Source: Nonomuraea terrae (GTDB lineage: Bacteria > Actinomycetota > Actinomycetes > Streptosporangiales > Streptosporangiaceae). From it: a stretch of 43,571 nucleotides of DNA. The notes beneath the pieces were generated by a model. The model searched no databases, was not told the DNA's origin, and was given only the letters and a program-made list of their open reading frames with translations. Positions 16,973 through 25,125 of this stretch are shown here, piece by piece (positions within the stretch are counted from its first letter, which is position 1; each line of letters opens with the position of its first letter). Made by a program: the position numbers and the translations under genes. The stretch is taken from contig NZ_SMKQ01000052.1 in the NCBI RefSeq assembly GCF_004348995.1, positions 1-43,571 on the forward strand, written 5' to 3'.

Positions 16973-16978
16973 AGTCTA
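16973..16978 (-). promoter_or_regulatory. -10 hexamer of tRNA-Thr
   Basis: On the minus strand TAGACT lies about 20 bases before the mature tRNA 5' end. It matches the strong actinobacterial -10 consensus (TAnnnT). No good -35 is seen at the usual distance. Confidence 0.45.
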
Positions 16979-17072
16979 CAGGAGCCAGAGGGGTTCTCGC
17001 TCCCATCGATCCACCGATGGCAGGACAGATCCTCCACCATCGGATGCCACCTCTGCCACCGGATATCCGGCC

Positions 17073-17107
17073 GCCACACCATCCGGCGCTGCGCCGGATG
17101 GTGTGGC
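17073..17107 (-). terminator. Strong hairpin terminator after PSP1
   Basis: A perfect 16-bp stem with a CTG loop: GCCACACCATCCGGCG (17073-17088) pairs with CGCCGGATGGTGTGGC (17092-17107). It is 94 bases beyond the PSP1 stop codon, separating the cluster from tRNA-Thr. It could work in both directions. Confidence 0.75.
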
Positions 17108-17200
17108 CAGCAGGTTCGCCGGCGCGGAGTCAGCCGCGCCCAGGCTCGTACGTCTTCGGAGGGGAGCAGACCCCCGGCCTTCGGGCAGGGACGGCGGAGC

Positions 17201-18028
17201 CTAGTCGGAGCCGTACATCTTGTCGTGCTGGATGCGCGGCGAGCACACCGACGCCGAGGGGCAGGCGCACCGGCGTCCGCCGTCGTCGAGGCGGACCGTC
17301 ACCGTGTCGGACGGCACGTTGTGGCCCAGCACCGTTCCGTCCCCCTGCGGGGTGCTCACGCGGCTTCCCGCCCGGGGCATTCTGTTGCGGGTCTCGACGT
17401 ACAGCGGATGCTCGTACTTCAGGCAGCACATCAGCCGCCCGCACGCCCCGGCGATCCGCAGCGGGTTGACGGGGAGGTCCTGGTCCTTGGCCATGCGTAC
17501 GGACACCGGCTCGAAGTCCTTCAGGAACGTGGCGCAGCACAGGTCGCGCCCGCAGGGCCCGATGCCGCCCTGGAGCCGCGCCTCGTCGCGCGGCCCGATC
17601 TGGCGCAGCTCGACGCGGGCCCGGAGGTTGCGGGCCAGGTCGCGGACGAGAGCGCGGAAGTCGACGCGGTGCGGAGCCGAGAAGTACACCGTGTAGACGT
17701 TGTCCTGGTCGAGGAAGTCGATGCCGACGACCTTCATCGGCAGCTCATGCCGCTTGATCAGCCGCTTGGACACACTCCGCGCCTCCGCCCGGCGGCGTTT
17801 GTTGGCCTCGTCGCGGGCGAGGTGCTCCTCGCCCGCGAGCCCGGCGCACACCGGCAGCCCGTCGATGTCCTCGCTGGTCCACTGCGGCGACCACACGCAC
17901 TCCGCCACCTCCGGACCGGAGTCCGTGGGGACGAGCACCTTGTCGCCCACCTTGGGGGTGTGCTCGCCCGGATCGAGGTAGTAGAGCCTCCCGTAGCGGG
18001 TGAAGCTCACGGCCATGATCATTCCCAT
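17201..18028 (-). CDS. PSP1-domain protein, RicT/YaaT family
   Basis: A 275-residue cytoplasmic protein of the PSP1/RicT family. In Bacillus, RicT forms the Y-complex (RicA-RicF-RicT), which carries Fe-S clusters and affects RNase Y-dependent mRNA maturation, competence and sporulation. The cysteine motifs are preserved: 'GPCGRDLCCATFL' and 'GACGRLMCCLKYEHPLY'. An extra C-terminal CACPSASVC pair is present. The central 'YTVYFSAPHRVDFRALVRDLA' is characteristic. Three in-phase starts exist (18028, 18022, 18013); AGGAGG is 13 bases before 18028, so 18022 or 18013 cannot be excluded. The partners RicA/RicF are not present here, so the actinobacterial role may differ. It is the distal gene of the topA-tmk-holB cluster. 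Confidence 0.9.
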   Translation of the reverse strand: MGMIMAVSFTRYGRLYYLDPGEHTPKVGDKVLVPTDSGPEVAECVWSPQWTSEDIDGLPVCAGLAGEEHLARDEANKRRRAEARSVSKRLIKRHELPMKVVGIDFLDQDNVYTVYFSAPHRVDFRALVRDLARNLRARVELRQIGPRDEARLQGGIGPCGRDLCCATFLKDFEPVSVRMAKDQDLPVNPLRIAGACGRLMCCLKYEHPLYVETRNRMPRAGSRVSTPQGDGTVLGHNVPSDTVTVRLDDGGRRCACPSASVCSPRIQHDKMYGSD

Positions 18029-18116
18029 GGGCTAGAGCTCGCCTCCTGACCGGCCTGTGGGGGTTACTGACGGCCTTCTTTGCCACATTACGTGGCCATG
18101 GGCGCCGGCAGACAGA

Positions 18117-19142
18117 TCATTTGCCCACGGGACACACCTTGCTCTCCGGCAGGCTGAGCCCGAACTGCTGCGACAACACCGACCGATCGGCCAGGCAGCG
18201 CTGGTTGACGACCCGGGCCACGCCGGGCTGTCGCCGCAGCTCACGCAGCACGTCGGCCCACGCCGCGTCGTCGCGCAGCTTGAGCCGGAACGACTCCGGC
18301 ATGTCGGCCTCTCTCATCTTCGCCAGGAGCTCCTTCTTGTCCTGGTATTGACGACGGAAGTTCTCGTACGCCGTGGCCTGATCCTCGAAGACATAGGTCT
18401 CGACCTCCGGCATCGAGTCGATCAGTTGCCTGACGGACGCCTTCTGCGCCTCCGTCGCGGCCTTGCCGGCCTCGGTGACCCGGGTGGAGCCGCCATCGTC
18501 GGTCGTGTACTTCGCGCCGCACTCGCGCAGGATCACCCCCCGCTGACACAGGAAGACGCTGACATCGTCGGCCGCCGAGCTCGGAGCCGCCTGCTCGACG
18601 ATGCTCAGGACCCCCGGCATTCGCGTGAGCGATTCGCGGACCTGCTGCGCGCCCCCCTTCTTGACCGTCACCCGGAACGACTCGGGCAGGTCGGTGACCT
18701 TCACCGCGTCCAGCAGCGCCTGGTTGTGCGCGAAGCTCTTGCGGAAGGCGGCGTGGGCGACGGACCGAGGGACGTAGCGCACCGTCTCGATCTGCGGAAG
18801 CCGCTCCAGCTCCGCCTCGACCGCCTTCGTCTGCAGTGGCGTGATGTTGCGGCCCTGACACGGCGGCTCCTTGGGTGCCGACGCCCCGCAGAGGAAGACG
18901 GACGCCTCCCGCGCGGGCGACGGCGGGTTCGCGGCCACCGCGCGGTCTTCGTCACCGGGACCGCCCAGCCCCACGGCCGCTCCCCCGAGCACGACGACCA
19001 CCGCCGCGGCGGCCACGAGCCGGAGATCCATCTGGAAGCGGCGCCGCTCCGGCGCCCGCAGCGGGCGCAGCGTGCTCACGTCGAGGCTCGCCCCCGCGTC
19101 GGCCAGAGCCTCACGGAGGCGGTCTTCCACCGGGCTGCTCAT
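18117..19142 (-). CDS. Single-pass membrane protein with two FtsX extracellular domains
   Basis: A 341-residue protein from ATG 19142, overlapping the sigma-factor stop (ATGA). Residues 1-38 are cytoplasmic and charged, 41-62 form one membrane span, and 80-184 and 193-314 are two repeats of the FtsX extracellular domain. Both contain 'SVFLC...C', a 'LPQIETVRYV / MPEVETYVFE' strand, 'AxxxFRxxF/Y', the nearly identical 'DLPESFRVTV / DMPESFRLKL', and 'MPGVLSIVEQ / QPGVARVVNQ'. A C-terminal tail has two more cysteines. Genuine FtsX has four membrane helices and partners FtsE in peptidoglycan-hydrolase control; this protein keeps only the external part. Pairing with a sigma factor suggests that it senses envelope state or acts as an unconventional anti-sigma factor. 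That role is inference. Confidence 0.85.
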   Translation of the reverse strand: MSSPVEDRLREALADAGASLDVSTLRPLRAPERRRFQMDLRLVAAAAVVVVLGGAAVGLGGPGDEDRAVAANPPSPAREASVFLCGASAPKEPPCQGRNITPLQTKAVEAELERLPQIETVRYVPRSVAHAAFRKSFAHNQALLDAVKVTDLPESFRVTVKKGGAQQVRESLTRMPGVLSIVEQAAPSSAADDVSVFLCQRGVILRECGAKYTTDDGGSTRVTEAGKAATEAQKASVRQLIDSMPEVETYVFEDQATAYENFRRQYQDKKELLAKMREADMPESFRLKLRDDAAWADVLRELRRQPGVARVVNQRCLADRSVLSQQFGLSLPESKVCPVGK

Positions 19143-19666
19143 GAGTCCTCCCCAAGTGCTCGGGCGAGGGCGGCCAGCCCTCGTGCGATCGTGGATCTGA
19201 CCGTGCTGGCGCCGACCCCCATGGTGTCGGCGATCTCCTGGTCGGACAGGTCGAAGTAGTAGCGCAGCGTCAGGGCCTCCCGCTGCCGGCCCGGCAGCTC
19301 CTGCAGCGCGCGCAGCACCTCGCGCCGCTCCTCGCCCAGCAGCACGGCGCTCTCCGCCGACCAGACAGGCGGTTCGTACGGCACCGCCCGCCGGAACACC
19401 GTCGCCCGCCTGCGCAACACCGACCGGCACCCGTTGAGCACGGCGGAGCGCACGTAGGCCAGGGCCTTGTCGGCGTCGCGCATCCTGGCCCGGCCGGCGT
19501 GCGTGCGCGCGAACGCCTCCTGAACGACGTCTTCGGCGCTCGCCTGGTCGCCGACCATCAGGAGCGCCAGTCGCACGAGGCCGACGTGATGCTCGGCGAA
19601 GATCGACGCTATGTCGACGCGCTCCCGCGCCAGGGCTTCGCGTTGGGTGAGTAGTTCGACTTCCAC
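19139..19666 (-). CDS. SigE-family ECF RNA polymerase sigma factor
   Basis: A 175-residue extracytoplasmic-function sigma factor of the SigE/SigM-like actinobacterial group. Region 2 is at about 20-80 ('IFAEHHVGLVRLALLMVGDQASAEDVVQEAFARTH', then 'ALAYVRSAVLNGCRSVLRRR'). Region 4 is at about 115-170 ('LQELPGRQREALTLRYYFDLSDQEIADTMGVGASTVRS'). It starts at GTG 19666 with no clear ribosome site, 43 bases after the holB stop, so it may be read from the cluster or from its own leaderless promoter. The next gene overlaps by four bases, which indicates a coupled sigma/membrane-regulator pair. No classical zinc anti-sigma (HxxxCxxC) is encoded. Confidence 0.93.
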   Translation of the reverse strand: MEVELLTQREALARERVDIASIFAEHHVGLVRLALLMVGDQASAEDVVQEAFARTHAGRARMRDADKALAYVRSAVLNGCRSVLRRRATVFRRAVPYEPPVWSAESAVLLGEERREVLRALQELPGRQREALTLRYYFDLSDQEIADTMGVGASTVRSTIARGLAALARALGEDS

Positions 19667-19709
19667 GTACCAGAGACGCCTGTCGGCCGGATCTGCTGCT
19701 TCGGGAAGC

Positions 19710-20882
19710 TCAGGGACGCAGAGCCAGCATCATCGCCTCGACGGCGATCTGCGGGTTGACGTTGGCCGCCAGCCGTTCGCGGCACTGCATGATCGCGTCG
19801 ATCCGGCGCAGCGTCTCCTCGGGGGTGGAGGACCTGGCCAGCTGGTCGAGGTCGAAGCGGAGGTCGTCGTTGGCCAGCTCGACCTCCGCCCCGAACTGCA
19901 TCGCCAGCACGTCGCGGTAGAACGACACCAGCTCCAGCAGCGCCGCGTCGAGCGAGTCGCGCTTGAGCCGGGTGGCCCGCGACTTCTGCCGGTCTTCCAG
20001 TTCCTTCAGCGCCCCCGCGCCGCCGCGGACGAGGCCCCGGTTGAGCCCCTTGCCTGTGGAGCCCTCTCCGTACAGTTTGCGCAGCTCGGATGTCTCGTTC
20101 TCGTTGAGCGCGGCCGTGGCGGCGGCTGCTTCGTCCTCGGCCGTCTTCACCAGCCGCTCGGCGGCCGAGACGCACTCGCCGACGCCGGTCAGCGAGCGCG
20201 GGATGGCCAGCACGGCCTCCCTGCGCCGCCTGACGTCCTCGTCGAGCGCCAGCGCCCGCGCGCGGCTGATGTGGCCCTGGGCGGCCCGTGCGGCGAAAGT
20301 GGCGATGTCCGGCGGCACGTTGCCGCGGGTGGCCAGGACGTGGGCGACCGCCTCGGTGGCGGGAGTGGTCAGCGTGACGAGCCGGCACCGCGACTTGATG
20401 GTGATCATCAGATCGTCGGGCGAGGGCGAGCACAGCAGCCAGACCGTACGCGGCGGCGGCTCCTCGATGGCCTTGAGCAGGGCGTTGGCGGCGGCCTCCG
20501 TGGCCCGGTCGGCATCCTCGAAGAGGATGACGCGCCACCGCCCCTGCGTGGGCGCCCCTGCCGCCCGCAGGATCAGCTCGCGGGTCTGCCTGACGCTGTA
20601 GGACAGGCCCTCAGGACGTACGGTCTCCAGGTCGGGGTGTGAGCCGATGAGCATCTGGTGGCACTGGTCGCAGTGGCCGCAGCCGCCATCGGGGCACATC
20701 AGCGCCGCGGCGAAGGCGCGCGCGGCCTCTTCGCGACCGGAGCCCGGCGGGCCGGTGAACAGCCAGGCGTGCGTCATTCCGGCGCCCCGCCCGCCCGCGA
20801 CGACCTCGCCGGCCGCCGCCGCGGCCCGCGACAGCACGGCCGCCGCGTGGTCCTGCCCGACGAGGTCATCGAAAACCGTCAC
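19710..20882 (-). CDS. holB: DNA polymerase III subunit delta'
   Basis: A 390-residue clamp-loader subunit that helps load the sliding clamp at the replication fork. The N-terminal AAA+ domain shows LFTGPPGSGRE (about 41-51), in which the Walker A Lys is Arg, as usual for the non-ATPase delta' subunit. A four-cysteine zinc module (CPDGGCGHCDQC, 63-74), Walker-B-like 'WRVILFEDADRATEAAANALLKAIEEPP', and sensor 1 'IKSRCR' are also present. The C-terminal helical collar domain follows. The start is GTG 20882. The gene lies between the MFS-tmk fusion and the sigma module, part of the conserved topA-tmk-holB order. Confidence 0.95.
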   Translation of the reverse strand: MTVFDDLVGQDHAAAVLSRAAAAAGEVVAGGRGAGMTHAWLFTGPPGSGREEAARAFAAALMCPDGGCGHCDQCHQMLIGSHPDLETVRPEGLSYSVRQTRELILRAAGAPTQGRWRVILFEDADRATEAAANALLKAIEEPPPRTVWLLCSPSPDDLMITIKSRCRLVTLTTPATEAVAHVLATRGNVPPDIATFAARAAQGHISRARALALDEDVRRRREAVLAIPRSLTGVGECVSAAERLVKTAEDEAAAATAALNENETSELRKLYGEGSTGKGLNRGLVRGGAGALKELEDRQKSRATRLKRDSLDAALLELVSFYRDVLAMQFGAEVELANDDLRFDLDQLARSSTPEETLRRIDAIMQCRERLAANVNPQIAVEAMMLALRP

Positions 20883-21033
20883 GAGCCAAGGCTAGCCGCC
20901 ACCGACGCCCGCCACGTCCCGACCAGGGCGGCACGGGAACGCGGCCGAGTACCGCCCCGACCGGCAGCCTGCAGCGATCCCGGCCGACCCGCCCGAAGAC
21001 CTCCTGAACGCCGTGCTGCTGTCTCCGTGGGAA

Positions 21034-21056
21034 AAAAATATTACGATAATATTTTT
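21034..21056. promoter_or_regulatory. AT-rich palindrome, candidate TetR operator and -10
   Basis: AAAAATATTA (21034-21043) and TAATATTTTT (21047-21056) form a perfect 10-bp dyad around CGA, two bases before the TetR ATG. It stands out sharply from its GC-rich surroundings. The right arm contains TAATAT (21047-21052), six bases before the ATG, which would place the transcription start at the start codon. The dyad would therefore cover the promoter of a leaderless TetR gene. Confidence 0.65.
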
Positions 21057-21058
21057 CC

Positions 21059-21664
21059 ATGACCAAGCACGCCGACGCCGACACCCGGCGCCTGCAGATC
21101 GCCGAAGCCCTGATCAGGACCCTCGCCGACCGCGGGATCATCCGCACCACCCTGGCCGACGTCGCGACCGCGGCGGACGTGTCCGTGGGTCTGGTGCAGC
21201 GATACTTCCGCTCCAAGGACGAGCTGCTGATCTTCGGCATCGAGCACGTCTACCAGCGCGCCATCGAGCGCGTACGCCAGGTCCAGCCGACCACCCCCAT
21301 ACGCGACTTCTTGACGCGCCTGATGGAGACGCTCCTGCCTCTCGACCAGGAACGGGAACGCGAGCTCAGAGTCTGGCTCAACTTCGTCCAGGCCTCGCTG
21401 ACCAACCCGAAGATGGCCGCCATCCACCAGACCGCCACCGCCGACCTGATCGGCGGCGCCGCAGAAGTCCTGGCGGCCGCCCAGCGCGCCGGCGAGCTGG
21501 ACACCACGGTCGACCCGGCGAGGGAGGCGGCGGCACTGGTCGCGTTCGCGGACGGTCTGAGCCTGCACCACGCCGTGACGGGCGACCGCTACGACGCGGC
21601 AGGCATCCACGGCGCCCTCACCGCGTACATCTCCCGTCTCTTCGACCGGGGAGCGGCCACATGA
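21059..21664 (+). CDS. TetR/AcrR-family transcriptional regulator
   Basis: A 201-residue regulator. The HTH region reads 'RRLQIAEALIRTLADRGIIRTTLADVATAADVSVGLVQRYFRSKDELL' (about 9-57), with the BetI-like 'VSVGLVQRYF' recognition helix. The ligand domain includes 'LTRLMETLLPLDQERERELRVWLNF'. The AT-rich palindrome ends two bases before ATG 21059 and no ribosome site exists, so the mRNA is probably leaderless and self-repressed. The stop overlaps the downstream GAP-family gene (ATGA), its likely regulatory target. The pair is inserted between holB and the tmk fusion. Confidence 0.9.
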   Translation: MTKHADADTRRLQIAEALIRTLADRGIIRTTLADVATAADVSVGLVQRYFRSKDELLIFGIEHVYQRAIERVRQVQPTTPIRDFLTRLMETLLPLDQERERELRVWLNFVQASLTNPKMAAIHQTATADLIGGAAEVLAAAQRAGELDTTVDPAREAAALVAFADGLSLHHAVTGDRYDAAGIHGALTAYISRLFDRGAAT

Positions 21665-22374
21665 CGCCGGCGCTCGCGCTGATGCTGGCCGGGCTCGGGC
21701 TGATCGACAGCACCAGCTTCGGCACACTCCTGATCCCCGTCTGGCTGCTGCTGACCCCAGGCCGCCTGCGCCCGGGCCGCATCGCCGTCTACCTGACGAC
21801 GGTGGCGGTGTTCTACTTCGGCGTGGGCGTGCTGCTCACGCTGGGCGCCGACGCTGCCTTGGTCGCGGTACGCGAAGCCCTCGCCGGCATCCCGTCGCTC
21901 CACCTCAAAGGAGGACAACTCGTCCTGGGCCTCGCGATCGTCGCGTTGAGCTACTGGTTGGAGGCCGGCGCCCGGCGGCAGGAGGGCAAGCCGGGCAAGG
22001 TGCAGCGGTGGCGGGCCAGGGCGATGTCGGGCAGCGGCAGCGCGGGCGCGCTGATGAGCCTGGCGGTGGTGGCGGCGTTGCTGGAGGTGGCCACGATGCT
22101 GCCCTACCTCGCCGCCGTGGGCCTGATCGCCGGCGGCGACCTGAGCTGGCCGGTCGCCGGGGTCGCGCTCGCCGGATACTGCCTGGTGATGACGCTCCCG
22201 GCGATCGTGCTGACCGTCGCCCGCCTGACCGCCCACCGCGCGGTGGAGCCACTGCTGCAACGCATCAACGACTGGCTGACCAGGAACATCGCGCGGCTGC
22301 TCGGCTGGACCGTCGGCGGCATCGGCATCGCCATGACCCTCAACGCGGTGGCCAGACTGCTGTTCGAAGGCTAG
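21661..22374 (+). CDS. GAP-family (sulfolipid-1-addressing-like) membrane protein
   Basis: A 237-residue polytopic membrane protein with about six helices, of the GAP/Sap family. Mycobacterial members help place cell-envelope lipids (Sap with sulfolipid-1; Gap with glycopeptidolipids). Helix 1 begins 'ALALMLAGLGLIDSTSFGTLLIPVWLLL', followed by 'RIAVYLTTVAVFYFGVGVLLTLGA'. A cytoplasmic basic loop (KPGKVQRWRARAM) and 'EVATMLPYLAAVGLI' follow. Translation is probably coupled to TetR through ATGA. Its TAG stop shares the palindromic CTAG with the convergent tmk fusion stop. The transported molecule is unknown. Confidence 0.82.
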   Translation: MTPALALMLAGLGLIDSTSFGTLLIPVWLLLTPGRLRPGRIAVYLTTVAVFYFGVGVLLTLGADAALVAVREALAGIPSLHLKGGQLVLGLAIVALSYWLEAGARRQEGKPGKVQRWRARAMSGSGSAGALMSLAVVAALLEVATMLPYLAAVGLIAGGDLSWPVAGVALAGYCLVMTLPAIVLTVARLTAHRAVEPLLQRINDWLTRNIARLLGWTVGGIGIAMTLNAVARLLFEG

Positions 22375-24413
22375 TCGCGGATGGCGGGCATCGTGCCCGT
22401 GGCGTCTTCAGACTCGTGGGGGACGGGGTCGGGCAGGATCTCGCGGACGCGGTCCTGGATCTGGCGGGTGATGGCGTCCTGCGGCTGGGTGCCGTCGACC
22501 ACGAGGTAGCGCTCGGGAGCCTTCGCCGCCAGCGCCCGGAACTCCTTGCGCACCCGCTCGTGGAACTCCAGCGGCTCGGACTCGATCCGGTCGGCGGCAC
22601 CGCCGAGCCGGGTCAGCCCCACCTCGGGCGGCGTGTCGATGAGCACGGTGAGGTGCGGCACCAGGCCGCCGGTCGCCCAAGCGTTGATCTTGGACACGTC
22701 TTCGGGGTCGAGGGCCCGCCCGGCGCCCTGGTAGGCCAGCGAGGAGTCGACGTAGCGGTCGGTGACCACGAGCGAGCCGCGGTAGAGGGCCGGCCGGATC
22801 ACCTTCTCGACGTGCTCGGCGCGGTCGGCGGCGTACAGCAGGGCCTCGGCGCGCGCCGACAACCCGCGCTCGGCCGCGTCGAGCAGGATCGCCCGCAGCC
22901 GCATACCGATCTTGGTGGAGCCCGGCTCGCGCGTCTGGACGACGTCGTAGCCCTGGTCGCGCAGCCAGATCGCGATGAGGCGCGACTGGGTGGTCTTACC
23001 CGACCCCTCGCCGCCCTCGAAGGCCACGAACAGCCCGGGCACGTGCTCGGGCGCCTCGGCCGGGAAGCGCTCGCCGCGCACCGCCGCGATCAGGTCGGCG
23101 GCCAGGGAGACGTCCTTGCGGTCGTCCATGTGCCGCAGCGCGAGCACGCCGACGCCCACCGCCAGCGCCCCGCCGACGACCAGCACCAGGTTGGTGCCGT
23201 CGAAGCGGTAGGTCAGCTGGCCGAGGCCCATCTCGTGCACGCCGAACAGGGCCGCCAGCGGGTTGGCCACGGCGACCACCAGCAGCAGCGTCACCCGAGC
23301 CGTGGACTGCAGGAACGCGAACGTACGGCCCCGCAGCGCGTCTTCGACCTCCAGCCCGATCAGCGTGTAGCCGATGATCCAGGCGATGCCCGCGCACGCC
23401 CCCAGCGCCACGGTCAGCATGACCACGATCACCAGGTTGTGCACCAGCGCGATCGCGACGAGCACCAGCCCGGCGACGGTGATGGCCAGGCCGAACAGCC
23501 GCCGCCGCGACAGCCCGCTCAGCAGGCGCAGCCCGAAGAACATGCCGAGCGCCATGCCGACGAAGACCGCCGCGAACACCACGCCGTACGCCGCGTCGCC
23601 ACCGCCGAGCGCCGCCACGTAGATCTTGGCCACGCCCACCACCGCGCCGCCCGCGGCGAACGCGCCCAGCATGCCGATGATCAGCCCGCGCACCAGCCGG
23701 TTGCCGCCCACGAACCGCCAGCCCTCGAACACCTGCTTGAGCACCGAGGGCGTGGAGATCGCGCCGTCACGCCGCGGGATGTCGCGCAGCGTGAAGATCA
23801 GCACGGCGGAGACCAGGTAGGCGCAGGCGTTGACGACGAGCGCCACGCTGGTCGCGTCGCGGCCGTCGAAGAACGGCACCAGCCCCGTGACCAGGTCGCC
23901 CGCCACCGACAGCGCGGCGAACAGCAGGGCCGCGACCGGCGCGGTGCCGTACGTGACCAGGAGGTTGAGCTGGTTGGCCGACTCGAGCTGGCTCTTCGGC
24001 ACCAGGTTGGGCACCGTCGCGTCCTTGGCCGGGACCCAGAACAGGTTGACGCACTCGACCAGGATCGTCGCGATGATGACCCACTGGTAGCTGTTGACGA
24101 ACGGGATCGACAACACCACGGCGAACCTGGCCACGTCGGCCGTGACCATCGTCAGCCGCCGGTCGAACCGGTCGGCGAACACCCCGGCGAGCGGCCCGAG
24201 CAGCACGGCGGGCAACATCTTGGCGACGAACACGCCGCCGACGGCCAGCGACTGCACGCGGTAGTCGCCCTCGGTGAGATTGCCGGCCAGCGCGGTCAGG
24301 GCCAGCAGGTTGAGCCAGTCGCCCAGACTGCACACCGACATGGCCGTCCACAGCCGTCGGAACGGCGCATTGGCCAGCACGTGAGTCGGGCGGCTACGGC
24401 CAGGGGCAGTCAT
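22371..24413 (-). CDS. tmk: MFS transporter fused to dTMP kinase
   Basis: A 680-residue fusion. Residues 1 to about 430 form a twelve-helix major-facilitator transporter ('LGDWLNLLALTALAGNL', 'LGPLAGVFADRFDRR', a typical MFS loop). A basic linker leads to a complete thymidylate kinase at about 465-660. The kinase P-loop is FEGGEGSGKTTQSRL, with 'VVQTREPGSTKIG', 'VVTDRYVDSSLAYQGAGR' (DRY motif) and the LID region 'LTRLGGAADRIESEP'. Thymidylate kinase converts dTMP to dTDP and is essential. The only obvious tmk in this cluster is this one, so the cell may rely on the membrane-tethered form. This fusion is known in actinobacteria. The role of the MFS half is unknown. Confidence 0.92.
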   Translation of the reverse strand: MTAPGRSRPTHVLANAPFRRLWTAMSVCSLGDWLNLLALTALAGNLTEGDYRVQSLAVGGVFVAKMLPAVLLGPLAGVFADRFDRRLTMVTADVARFAVVLSIPFVNSYQWVIIATILVECVNLFWVPAKDATVPNLVPKSQLESANQLNLLVTYGTAPVAALLFAALSVAGDLVTGLVPFFDGRDATSVALVVNACAYLVSAVLIFTLRDIPRRDGAISTPSVLKQVFEGWRFVGGNRLVRGLIIGMLGAFAAGGAVVGVAKIYVAALGGGDAAYGVVFAAVFVGMALGMFFGLRLLSGLSRRRLFGLAITVAGLVLVAIALVHNLVIVVMLTVALGACAGIAWIIGYTLIGLEVEDALRGRTFAFLQSTARVTLLLVVAVANPLAALFGVHEMGLGQLTYRFDGTNLVLVVGGALAVGVGVLALRHMDDRKDVSLAADLIAAVRGERFPAEAPEHVPGLFVAFEGGEGSGKTTQSRLIAIWLRDQGYDVVQTREPGSTKIGMRLRAILLDAAERGLSARAEALLYAADRAEHVEKVIRPALYRGSLVVTDRYVDSSLAYQGAGRALDPEDVSKINAWATGGLVPHLTVLIDTPPEVGLTRLGGAADRIESEPLEFHERVRKEFRALAAKAPERYLVVDGTQPQDAITRQIQDRVREILPDPVPHESEDATGTMPAIRD

Positions 24414-24554
24414 GATTTCAGCGTATCCAGGTGGGGAGCAGAGGCGGGCAGACTAGCGAGGAGCCGGATATTCCCGGTTGCTCGGGGCTGAGGGTATTAC
24501 GGGAACGGGCACGGGCGCAGGTCACACACCTGGAATAGGCACACAAAAACATCA

Positions 24555-25112
24555 TCAATTCATAACTCCGGCCTCTTCCCGCGCCTCTTCCACCAATGGC
24601 CGCCATGCGCCGCGAATCTCCTCCGGCAGCGCGAGCTCGTCCCACAACTCGACGAGCAGCACACCGTCGACGTGAGCGAGCAATTCCTCCGGCCCGCCCT
24701 CGCACAGCAGCGCGGTGTAGGCGGCCCGCCGCTCGCCGCGGTCGGCCAGGTCGTAGGACCGGCCGCCGATCCGCGCGACACCGAGCGCCGCCGCGACCGG
24801 CAGCCGCCCCAGCCGGCTCGGCACGTGGAACGCGCGCCCGTCGCGGGTCGCCAGCGTCGCGCACTCGACCTTGGCCTCCAGCGTCAGCCGGAACCCGGCC
24901 GCGTCGAGGATGCGCCCCGCCGTCTCGAGCGTCGGGGACTTCCTGCCGTGCTCGTACGCCGACAGCGTCGTGCGGGACGTGCCGCTCACGCTGGCCAGGG
25001 CCTTCTGGTTGAGGCTCGCCGCCCTCCTGGCCTGCCTGAGCAGCAGCCCGCCGCTTCTGGCCCACGGCGCGATGTCCTGCCGCAGCGCCTCTTCCATGGG
25101 CGAGGAGACCAT
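24555..25112 (-). CDS. XRE-family protein with antitoxin-like C-terminal domain
   Basis: A 185-residue protein from ATG 25112, with AGGAGG just upstream. The N-terminal Cro/C1 HTH is at about 20-70 ('LLLRQARRAASLNQKALASVSGTSRTTLSAYEHGRKSPTLETAGRIL'). The C-terminal half has 'FHVPSRLGRLPVAAALGVARIGGRSYDLADRGERRAAYTALL' and 'HVDGVLLVELWDELALPEEIRGAW'. This resembles proteins that pair with AbiEii-type nucleotidyltransferase toxins in actinobacteria. No such toxin follows; only a short unlikely frame lies between it and the MFS-tmk gene. A near-perfect palindrome directly upstream suggests autoregulation. It could be an orphan antitoxin. Confidence 0.8.
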   Translation of the reverse strand: MVSSPMEEALRQDIAPWARSGGLLLRQARRAASLNQKALASVSGTSRTTLSAYEHGRKSPTLETAGRILDAAGFRLTLEAKVECATLATRDGRAFHVPSRLGRLPVAAALGVARIGGRSYDLADRGERRAAYTALLCEGGPEELLAHVDGVLLVELWDELALPEEIRGAWRPLVEEAREEAGVMN

Positions 25113-25125
25113 GCCACCTCCTGAG

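Noticed and set aside
16297..17082. 261-residue minus-strand frame reading through tRNA-Thr
   Set aside because: The part SSVGQSTSLVMKGSGVRIP is a translation of the tRNA gene, a well-known false signal. Only the section below the terminator is a real gene fragment.
22008..24491. 827-residue plus-strand frame across the tmk fusion
   Set aside because: It is antisense to MFS-tmk and very rich in Arg, His, Gln and Glu with no domain. It is a shadow.
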